A stretch of 14,887 bases of DNA from Quisquiliibacterium sp036525975 (GTDB taxonomy: Bacteria; Pseudomonadota; Gammaproteobacteria; Burkholderiales; Burkholderiaceae_E): positions 1-14,887 of the forward strand of contig DATCZK010000172.1 of NCBI GenBank assembly GCA_036525975.1. Reading direction: 5' to 3'. Below, in pieces: positions 8,247-14,887 of the stretch; position 1 is the first letter of the stretch; the number at the start of each line of letters is the position of its first letter. The notes beneath the pieces were generated by a model. It did not search any database. It was given only the letters and a program-made list of their open reading frames with translations, and had not been told where the DNA came from. Both the position numbers and the translations under genes were made by a program.

Positions 8247-9116
8247 ATGCCGGGCAGCAAAGAGATCCGGGGCAAGATCAAGAGCGTGCAGAACACGCGC
8301 AAGATCACCAAGGCGATGGAAATGGTCGCCGCGTCGAAGATGCGCAAGGCGCAGGATCGCATGCGCGCCGCGCGCCCCTACGCCGACAAGATCCGCAACA
8401 TCGCGGCTCACCTGGCGCAGGCCAATCCCGAGTACCGCCACCCGTTCCTGGTCACGCGCGAGCAAGTGCACGCGGCGGGCCTGATCGTGGTCACGACCGA
8501 CAAGGGGCTGTGCGGCGGCATGAACACCAACGTGCTGCGCATGGTCACGGCCAAGCTCAAGGAATTGCAGGGCGCCGGTGCCGAGATCCGTACCAGCGCG
8601 ATCGGCAACAAGGGCTTCGGCTTCCTCAATCGCGTCGGCGCGCAGGTGGTCTCGCACGTGGTGCAGCTGGGCGACACGCCGCACCTCGAGCGGCTGATCG
8701 GCCCGGTGAAGGTGCAGCTCGACGCCTACGCCGCCGGCGAGCTCGACCGCGTCTTCATCGCCTACACGCGTTTCATCAACACGATGACGCAGGAGCCGGT
8801 GGTGGAGCAGCTGCTGCCGCTCCCGGCCGAGCGCATGAAGGAAGACGCGCGCACGTTCTCGTGGGACTTCATCTACGAGCCCGACGCGCAGTCGGTGCTC
8901 GAAGAGCTGCTGGTGCGCTACGTGGAGGCGCTCGTCTACCAGTCGGTGTCCGAGAACATGGCCTCGGAGCAGAGCGCGCGAATGGTCGCGATGAAGGCCG
9001 CGTCGGAAAACGCGAAGGAAGTGATCGAAGAGCTGCAGCTGTCCTACAACAAGGCGCGGCAGGCGAACATTACGAAGGAATTGTCCGAGATCGTCGGCGG
9101 GGCTGCCGCCGTCTAG
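8247..9116 (+). CDS. atpG: F0F1 ATP synthase subunit gamma
   Basis: Gamma is the central rotating shaft that couples the c-ring to the catalytic sites. The 289-residue product starts MPGSKEIRGKIKSVQNTRKI, the typical N-terminal coiled-coil helix, with KAMEMVAASKMRKAQ following. The middle Rossmann-like domain holds the conserved TDKGLCGGMN. It ends with the matching C-terminal helix (SYNKARQANITKELSEIVGG). Length agrees with E. coli (about 287). The ATG at 8247 has TGAGGA about 7 bases upstream. It is separated from atpD by a 51-base, relatively A-rich gap. Confidence 0.97.
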   Translation: MPGSKEIRGKIKSVQNTRKITKAMEMVAASKMRKAQDRMRAARPYADKIRNIAAHLAQANPEYRHPFLVTREQVHAAGLIVVTTDKGLCGGMNTNVLRMVTAKLKELQGAGAEIRTSAIGNKGFGFLNRVGAQVVSHVVQLGDTPHLERLIGPVKVQLDAYAAGELDRVFIAYTRFINTMTQEPVVEQLLPLPAERMKEDARTFSWDFIYEPDAQSVLEELLVRYVEALVYQSVSENMASEQSARMVAMKAASENAKEVIEELQLSYNKARQANITKELSEIVGGAAAV

Positions 9117-9167
9117 GCGGGCGACCCGGCGTATCCGGTGAAGAATTGAAAGACTGAGGGCAAGAAC

Positions 9168-10589
<1,422 letters not shown>

Positions 10590-10621
10590 GGCGCGGCAGG
10601 CGCGAGCCCGCGGCCCGCGCC
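10590..10621 (+). repeat. intercistronic inverted repeat between atpD and atpC
   Basis: GGCGCGG (10590-10596) is the reverse complement of CCGCGCC (10615-10621), with an 18-base GC-rich loop that can itself pair in part. It begins at the last base of the atpD stop codon and ends about 20 bases before atpC. No T run follows. A stability or attenuation role is possible; GC-rich chance pairing is the alternative. Confidence 0.4.
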
Positions 10622-10640
10622 GCCCGCCCACGGAGCGAAC

Positions 10641-11063
10641 ATGGCACATACCCTTCACGTGGACGTCGTCAGCGCCGAAACCTCGATCTTCGAGGGCCAG
10701 GCGGAGTTCGTCACGCTGCCCGGAGAGGAAGGCGAGCTCGGCATCTATCCGCAGCACACGCCGCTGCTCACGCGGATCAAGCCCGGTGCGGTGCGCATCA
10801 AGCTGCCCGGTCGCGACGAGGAGGAGTTCGTGTTCGTTGCCGGCGGCATCCTCGAGGTGCAGCCCAACCGCGTGACGGTGCTCGCCGACACCGCGATCCG
10901 CGGCCACGACCTCGACGAGGCCAAGGCCACCGCCGCGCAGAAGGCCGCGCAGGAGGCCATGGCCAACGCCAAGAGCGACATCGACTTCGCGCTTGCGCAG
11001 TCCGAGTTCGCGGTCATGGCGGCGCAGATCGCTGCGCTGCGCAAGTTCCGCGAGCGCAAGTAG
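10641..11063 (+). CDS. atpC: F0F1 ATP synthase subunit epsilon
   Basis: Epsilon binds the foot of the gamma shaft and inhibits ATP hydrolysis by extending its C-terminal helices. The 140-residue product has the N-terminal beta-sandwich (about 1-88) with the conserved LPGEEGELGIYPQHTPLLT block (given in full, 19 residues), then an alanine-rich two-helix C-terminus ending RKFRERK. This is a full-length, two-helix version. The ATG at 10641 follows GGAG by about 5 bases. It is the last atp gene; only 15 bases separate its stop from the next start, and no terminator is visible. Confidence 0.96.
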   Translation: MAHTLHVDVVSAETSIFEGQAEFVTLPGEEGELGIYPQHTPLLTRIKPGAVRIKLPGRDEEEFVFVAGGILEVQPNRVTVLADTAIRGHDLDEAKATAAQKAAQEAMANAKSDIDFALAQSEFAVMAAQIAALRKFRERK

Positions 11064-11078
11064 GGCGCCGCGCCCGTC

Positions 11079-11969
11079 GTGGTGCGCGCGGCGCTCGCTG
11101 TCGCGGCGCTGGCGCTCGCATCGGCGCTCGCGTCGGCCCTCGCGCTGGCGGGCAATCCCGCGCTCGAGCTGCGCCCTCTGGGCGCAGCGCCCCCGGAGCA
11201 GCCCGCACGCGCGCTCGGGCCCGGCCAGCTCCCGCACAGCGAGGTCGCGACCGGGTCGCGCGACGTCGCGCGCGCCTGGCTGGCGCGCCCCACCGACCGC
11301 TACCCGCACGCGGTGCTGGGCGACGCGCTCGAGGCTTCGCAACTGGTGGTGGAGATGCGCGACGGGCGCGCCGTGCACGTGGAGCTGCCGCCGAACCGCG
11401 TGTTCGAGGACCTGGCGCCGCGGCTGGCCGACCTCGACGGCGACGGTCGCGACGAGATCCTCGTGGTCGAGAGCGACCTGCGCCTGGGCGCGTCGCTCTC
11501 GGTCTACGGCGTGCGCGCCGACGGCTTGCAGCGCCGCGCGTCGTCAGGCTTCCTCGGCCAGCCGAACCGCTGGCTCAATCCGCTCGGCGCGGGCGATTTC
11601 GACGGCGACGGCAAGCTCGACCTGGCGCTGGTCGCCACCCCCCACATCGGCGGCGCGTTGCGACTCTACCGCTATGCCGAGCCGGCGCTGATCCCCTTTG
11701 CGGAGTTCTCTGGAGTAAGCACTCACAGCCTTGGAAGCACGGAGCTGGGGCTGGGCCGAGTGGTCAAGCGAAGCCCTCGCGACCGGCTGCTGATGCCCGA
11801 CGCCACGATGCGGGCGCTGCGGCTGCTGGAATGGACGCCGGGCGGCGTCGTCGAGATCGCGAGGGTCGCGTTGCCGTCGCGACCCGAGGGCTCGCTCGTG
11901 CCAGCCGGCGAGAATCGCTGGCGGCTGCGCCTCGAGGGCGGCGAAACGATCGAGTTGCTGGCGCGCTGA
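11079..11969 (+). CDS. exported FG-GAP/VCBS-repeat protein of unknown function
   Basis: The 296-residue product starts with a long alanine/leucine-rich hydrophobic segment (about 2-24, ALALAG) that looks like a Sec signal peptide, so it should leave the cytoplasm. Two calcium-loop repeats of the FG-GAP/VCBS type follow: DLDGDGRDE (118-126) and DFDGDGKLD (173-181), each with a following hydrophobic strand. Such repeats form beta-propeller blades; here only two are clear, and diverged blades probably fill the rest. The start is GTG at 11079 (a second GTG follows at once) with no good Shine-Dalgarno. It lies 15 bases behind atpC and may be transcribed with it. It is convergent with the Sel1 gene, 12 bases away. 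Its biological role is not known to me. Confidence 0.82.
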   Translation: MVRAALAVAALALASALASALALAGNPALELRPLGAAPPEQPARALGPGQLPHSEVATGSRDVARAWLARPTDRYPHAVLGDALEASQLVVEMRDGRAVHVELPPNRVFEDLAPRLADLDGDGRDEILVVESDLRLGASLSVYGVRADGLQRRASSGFLGQPNRWLNPLGAGDFDGDGKLDLALVATPHIGGALRLYRYAEPALIPFAEFSGVSTHSLGSTELGLGRVVKRSPRDRLLMPDATMRALRLLEWTPGGVVEIARVALPSRPEGSLVPAGENRWRLRLEGGETIELLAR

Positions 11970-11981
11970 CCGGGCCTGCCC

Positions 11982-12548
11982 TCAGGTCCTGAACTCGGGC
12001 GTCCCGGGCCGGGCGGTCTTGCCGCTGCCGCGCAGCAGCGCGTCGAGGTTGCGCCGCGCGTCGGCCGCGCCCTTCTCGGCAGCGCGCTCGAACCACTTCT
12101 GCGCCAGCGCGCGATCGACCGGCACGCCGCGCCCCTGCGCGTACACGACGCCCAGGTTGTTCTGCGCCGCGGTGTCGCCGCGCTCCGCGGCTGCGCCGAG
12201 CAGTTCCAGTGCCCTGCGATCGTCGCGCGGCACGCCCTGTCCGGTCATGTACATCCACCCGAGCACGCCCATCGATCGCGAGTGGCCCTGCCCGGCGGCA
12301 TGGCTGAACCACTTCGCGGCCTCGCTGGCGTTCCCGGCCAAGCCCTGCCCGCACACCAGGGCCGAGGCGTAGTCGTACTGTGCCTGCGCGTCGCCGGCGG
12401 TGGCCGCCCGGCGCAGCGCCTCGGCCGCAGCGTGCGGCGAGCGGGTGGCGTTCGCCCCGGGCGGCGCCACCGCCTCGGCGGCCGCGGCAGGGGCGCCCAT
12501 CGTCGCGGCGATCAACGCGGCGAGCAGGTGGCTTCGGTAGACGGTCAT
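11982..12548 (-). CDS. exported Sel1-repeat protein
   Basis: The 188-residue product has a signal peptide (about 1-25, hydrophobic core LLAALIAATMGAPAAAA) and three Sel1-like helical repeats at about 54-89, 90-125 and 126-161. Clear repeat signatures are AAKWFSHAAGQGH, VLGWMYMTGQGVPRD and NLGVVYAQGRGVPVD. Sel1 repeats form a curved solenoid that binds other proteins; no enzyme motif is seen. The ATG at 12548 has GAGGAG about 9 bases upstream. A longer frame to 12641 is only the overlap with the upstream gene. Its ATG shares bases with the TGA of the PEP-CTERM gene (ATGA), so the two are probably co-translated. I infer a periplasmic scaffold acting with that partner. Confidence 0.87.
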   Translation of the reverse strand: MTVYRSHLLAALIAATMGAPAAAAEAVAPPGANATRSPHAAAEALRRAATAGDAQAQYDYASALVCGQGLAGNASEAAKWFSHAAGQGHSRSMGVLGWMYMTGQGVPRDDRRALELLGAAAERGDTAAQNNLGVVYAQGRGVPVDRALAQKWFERAAEKGAADARRNLDALLRGSGKTARPGTPEFRT

Positions 12549-13693
12549 GGTCGTTGCTCCTCGTTGCCGGCGTTCGGGCGATCGCGGTTGGGCCCGTCGG
12601 CTGGCCGCGCGCGGCCCTTGCCGCGGCGGCGCAGGAACCACGCCATCAAGGCAGCGCCCGCGCCGATGTTGAGCAGCGTGCCCGGTTCCGGCACCTGGCC
12701 TTGCGCGGTGGTCGTGCCCCCGCCGGAACTGCCGGTCACGGTGCGCTTTCCGCTTTCGTCACCGGCGATGATCGTCGCGAGCGGGCCGTTCTCGCGCTCG
12801 GCGCGCGCGCCCAACACCGAAACGTTGCCGCAGGCATAGGGAACCATCACAGAATAGATCTCGCCGGCGGCGTCCGCAACTTCGTACAGGTCGGCGCGCT
12901 CCATGTGCCCGGGCACGAAGTTCACGCGCGTGTTCATGCACAGCGTGTTGCCGAAGGTCATCCCGATCGAGCGCGCGCTGAACTCCACCGGCGTGCGCAC
13001 GCCGCGGATGCCGCTGTTCGTGATCTCGAGGCGGTCGGTGACCTGGCCGGCGCGGATGCGCTCGCTCATCCTGGCGACGACTTCGGGGGGGAGCCTCGCG
13101 CCCTCGAGCGCCTGCTCGATCGTGCCCTTGTAGGGATTGCGCCCCGGGTCGCCCCAGGCGCAGTCCTGCCGCAACTCGAGCGCGCGCGGGCCGGGGCGGG
13201 CACGCGCGCCAGCCGGGGCGGCGTCGATCTGCGGCGCATCGGAGACGGCGTTCGCCGACACCCTGAGCAGCAACGGATGGTTCGCGGCGAGGGGCCTGCC
13301 GTCGTGGCTGGTTCCGAACGGCACCGCCGAGTTGAACCTGAGCTGCGCGAGCGCGGCGTTGGGAAGCAAGCGCTGGTAGAGGCTGACCCCGGCGGTCGCG
13401 GCGACGGCGAAGCCGAACGCTGCCAGCAGCGCGACGCCCGGGCGGATGCGGCGGGTGCCGGCTGATCGTGCCGGGCTCGGTGCGGTGGCACGCCTGCGCC
13501 CGGGGGCGCCGGCCGCCAGGCGCGCGCGGCTCACTTCGAGCAACCCCTCCCAACCGCATTGCGCGCTGGCGCAGCGGAAGCGGCGCACCGGCGCGGCGAG
13601 GCTCGCATCGCGGTCTTCGCGCAGCCGGCGAATGCGCGCGAGCCCGCCGCCGCACTGCGGACAGGCTCGATCGTGGTCTCGCGCAGCGTTCAT
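12545..13693 (-). CDS. zinc-ribbon, membrane-anchored PEP-CTERM protein
   Basis: The 382-residue product has an unusual layout. An N-terminal zinc ribbon has Cys11, 14, 41 and 46 (CPQC and CASAQCGWEG). A membrane helix follows at about 85-106, then a soluble domain with Cys178, 252 and 288. Near the end is a PEP-CTERM signal: VPEPGT (334-339), hydrophobic 339-354, RRR 355-357. The soluble part contains a SIGMTFGNTLC motif and VPYACGNVSV, which recall a Burkholderiales family that NCBI names after an MHFG motif (from memory). PEP-CTERM signals are cleaved and sorted by exosortase in organisms that make extracellular polysaccharide. Odd points: no classical signal peptide at the start, and 25 polar residues after the basic cluster, where such proteins usually end. 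The ATG at 13693 has no clear Shine-Dalgarno. Confidence 0.8.
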   Translation of the reverse strand: MNAARDHDRACPQCGGGLARIRRLREDRDASLAAPVRRFRCASAQCGWEGLLEVSRARLAAGAPGRRRATAPSPARSAGTRRIRPGVALLAAFGFAVAATAGVSLYQRLLPNAALAQLRFNSAVPFGTSHDGRPLAANHPLLLRVSANAVSDAPQIDAAPAGARARPGPRALELRQDCAWGDPGRNPYKGTIEQALEGARLPPEVVARMSERIRAGQVTDRLEITNSGIRGVRTPVEFSARSIGMTFGNTLCMNTRVNFVPGHMERADLYEVADAAGEIYSVMVPYACGNVSVLGARAERENGPLATIIAGDESGKRTVTGSSGGGTTTAQGQVPEPGTLLNIGAGAALMAWFLRRRGKGRARPADGPNRDRPNAGNEEQRP

Positions 13694-13975
13694 CGGTGTC
13701 GATCGGAACTCGTTCGGGGGGCCATGCGAGCCGGCGAATCGCCCGCTCGCGCAGGAAAGCTCAACCCTGCGCTGAAGTCTCGCCAGGCGCTCTGCCCGTC
13801 GCGAGGAATTCGTTCACCTCGAACTCGCATTCGTTTCACTCCCGCAACGCGGCGCGCGCGCCGCGTGCACGGATGAACTCGGTCGGCGCAGATGCTCTCA
13901 CGGCAAACCGGGCGCAGCCGGGCTGTGGGCACGCGAATCGCGAGAAAACCACACGCGCGACGCGTCGTGGGGTTA

Positions 13976-14019
13976 GCCGCCACATCCAGAGGGGCTAGCC
14001 CGGGCTTGGCGGTGGCGGC
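13976..14019. repeat. inverted repeat with a nested palindrome
   Basis: GCCGCCAC (13976-13983) is matched by GTGGCGGC (14012-14019), enclosing a perfect 10-base palindrome GGGCTAGCCC (13992-14001). It could fold as a hairpin or be a protein-binding site. In GC-rich DNA, chance is a real alternative. Confidence 0.4.
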
Positions 14020-14131
14020 CTGCGCCGCTGCGCCGCCGCGGAACAGTTCGCACGGGGCGCCGCCGGTAGGTCGTTGGCGTCCGATCGTCCGCAAGCGCTC
14101 TGGGGGCACGAAGCGCTGCGCTAAGGTCCGA

Positions 14132-14152
14132 CAAGCCGCAAGCCGCAAGCCG
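14132..14152 (+). repeat. three tandem copies of CAAGCCG
   Basis: Three perfect 7-base units stand head to tail, about 77 bases before the CAP gene start, directly followed by a dyad. They may be regulator-binding direct repeats or a slippage product. Confidence 0.6.
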
Positions 14153-14166
14153 GGAACCGATGTTCC
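14153..14166. promoter_or_regulatory. operator-like dyad GGAAC-CGAT-GTTCC
   Basis: Perfect 5-base arms around a 4-base centre lie about 63 bases upstream of the CAP gene start and touch the CAAGCCG repeats. The size suits a dimeric regulator; no specific regulator is recognised. Confidence 0.35.
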
Positions 14167-14228
14167 GCGAACGAGGGCCCGGGGGGTCGGCGACGGCAGA
14201 TCGCGATTGCAGAGCAGGAGAACGAGAA

Positions 14229-14887
14229 ATGCGTGGAATGTTTGGTGGTGTCGTGCTGGTCGGCGCGCTCGCGTTCGTGCCACCGGCCGCGGCGCAGTCG
14301 GGCGAGGCGGCGGCCGATGCCGGGCTGCTCTACGCCGGGCCCACCATCGAACTGGCCACATTGCACACCGCGGACGACGCTGCGAGCGGCGCCCAGCCAG
14401 CCGTTGCGAACGCTTCTTCGAGGCCGCGCGCCGGCCGGCCGTCCCCCGCGGGCGAGACCGGGTTCGTGCTGGCATCGATCGACGCGCTGTCTTTGGCGCG
14501 CCCCGAGGCCGCGCAACCGGCGGCGCAACCGGCGGCGCAACCGGCGGCGCAACCGGCCGAGATCGGAGCGGTGAGCCGCTACGCGCTGCGCGTTCTCGAG
14601 GTGGTCAACGAGTACCGGCAGCGCAACGGCCTCGCGCCGCTGCGCATCGCCGAGGATCTCGGTTCGCTCGCGCAAGCCCACAGCGTGAAGATGGCCGATC
14701 GACGCCGGATCAGTCACGACGGCTTTCGCGAGCGCTTCAACCGCACGACCAGCAGGCTCTGCGTCGAGAACGTGGGCATGAACTTCCCGCACCCCGAGGC
14801 GCAAGTCGACGGCTGGCGCGCCTCTCCGGGGCATGACCGCAACCTGCTCGAGCCGCGGGTGACGCGCGTGGGCATCGCCAACAACGC
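14229..14887 (+). CDS. exported CAP-domain (SCP/YkwD-like) protein, 3' end outside window
   Basis: The frame is open from the ATG at 14229 to the edge (219 complete codons), so the C-terminus is missing. It has AGGAG 8 bases upstream. A signal peptide occupies about 1-22 (VVLVGALAFVPPAAAQ). A low-complexity linker follows, with four tandem AQPA units (95-110). A CAP domain starts at about 113. Cavity residues of the family are visible: His151 (LAQAHS), Glu180 (CVENVG) and His202 (ASPGHDRNLLEP). Bacterial CAP proteins are exported and of varied, mostly unknown function; some are thought to be peptidases or lipid binders. The function of this one cannot be told. It is divergent from the PEP-CTERM gene; whether they are co-regulated is unknown. 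Confidence 0.88.
   Translation, partial: MRGMFGGVVLVGALAFVPPAAAQSGEAAADAGLLYAGPTIELATLHTADDAASGAQPAVANASSRPRAGRPSPAGETGFVLASIDALSLARPEAAQPAAQPAAQPAAQPAEIGAVSRYALRVLEVVNEYRQRNGLAPLRIAEDLGSLAQAHSVKMADRRRISHDGFRERFNRTTSRLCVENVGMNFPHPEAQVDGWRASPGHDRNLLEPRVTRVGIANN
14511..14558 (+). repeat. 12-base tandem repeat encoding AQPA, four copies
   Basis: Four head-to-tail copies of GCGCAACCGGCG, differing only in the last base of the fourth, sit in frame in the CAP gene linker. Near identity at DNA level points to recent slippage or expansion; copy number probably varies between strains without breaking the frame. Confidence 0.9.

Larger units (their letters stand above)
13694..14228. other. 535-base region without a convincing gene
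   Basis: Open frames here lack recognisable protein features and are arginine-rich, as expected of antisense or out-of-frame reading of GC-rich DNA. The region must hold the divergent promoters of the PEP-CTERM and CAP genes, though I cannot place a convincing -35/-10 pair. It contains an 8-bp inverted repeat (13976-14019), three tandem copies of CAAGCCG (14132-14152) and a GGAAC/GTTCC dyad (14153-14166). No tRNA, rRNA or sure riboswitch was recognised. Confidence 0.6.

Noticed and set aside
11964..12020. bidirectional terminator between the FG-GAP and Sel1 genes
   Set aside because: The genes end 12 bases apart and the GC-rich pairings around CCCGGG have no T or A tract on either side.
13734..13941. 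two copies of GCGAATCGC in the gene-free region as a regulator site
   Set aside because: The same string occurs inside parA near 991, so it is probably a common word in this genome.
13895..13990. possible c-di-GMP (GEMM-I) riboswitch upstream of the CAP gene
   Set aside because: CACGGCAAACC and a later GGGCACGCGAA recall the core, but the GGGACGCAAAGC element and the receptor helix are not matched, and it lies about 240 bases from the start codon. A covariance-model search would decide.
13690..14475. 261-codon - strand open frame ending in ATGA overlap with the PEP-CTERM gene
   Set aside because: The translation is arginine-rich without any domain, and half of it is antisense to the well-supported CAP gene.

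Overview
This is a very GC-rich stretch of a proteobacterial chromosome. The order rsmG, parA, parB, then the whole F-type ATP synthase cluster (atpI-atpB-atpE-atpF-atpH-atpA-atpG-atpD-atpC) is classic for the origin-proximal region of Beta- and Gammaproteobacteria. The protein sequences, and the presence of a PEP-CTERM sorting signal, fit a betaproteobacterium of the order Burkholderiales best. Genus cannot be decided from the sequence alone.

Layout. Bases 1-2510 carry the end of the rsmG/parA/parB block on the + strand; rsmG is open at the left edge. Bases 2604-3692 hold one - strand gene for an exported trypsin-fold/PDZ protein of the HtrA type. It has lost two of the three catalytic residues and sits between parB and the atp genes, which are usually adjacent. 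A 212-base divergent promoter region (3693-3904) separates it from the nine atp genes (3905-11063), all + strand and all apparently intact, with good ribosome binding sites. An exported FG-GAP/VCBS protein gene (11079-11969) follows atpC after only 15 bases and may be a read-through passenger of the operon.

The right part is accessory. A - strand pair, with ATGA overlap, encodes a zinc-ribbon/transmembrane/PEP-CTERM protein (12545-13693) and an exported Sel1-repeat protein (11982-12548). Then come about 535 bases without a convincing gene but with several repeats and dyads (13694-14228). Last is an exported CAP-domain (SCP/YkwD-type) protein gene (14229 to the edge) that runs off the window.

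How the genes work together. RsmG methylates 16S rRNA. ParA and ParB segregate the chromosome origin. The atp genes build the complete a1 b2 c-ring alpha3 beta3 gamma delta epsilon H+-ATP synthase plus the AtpI assembly helper. The remaining proteins (pseudo-protease, FG-GAP, Sel1, PEP-CTERM, CAP) are all predicted to be exported or membrane-anchored, so the accessory genes have an envelope theme. I did not find a defence system, mobile element, CRISPR array or RNA gene. The most unusual items are the degenerate HtrA-like protein and the zinc-ribbon PEP-CTERM/Sel1 pair.
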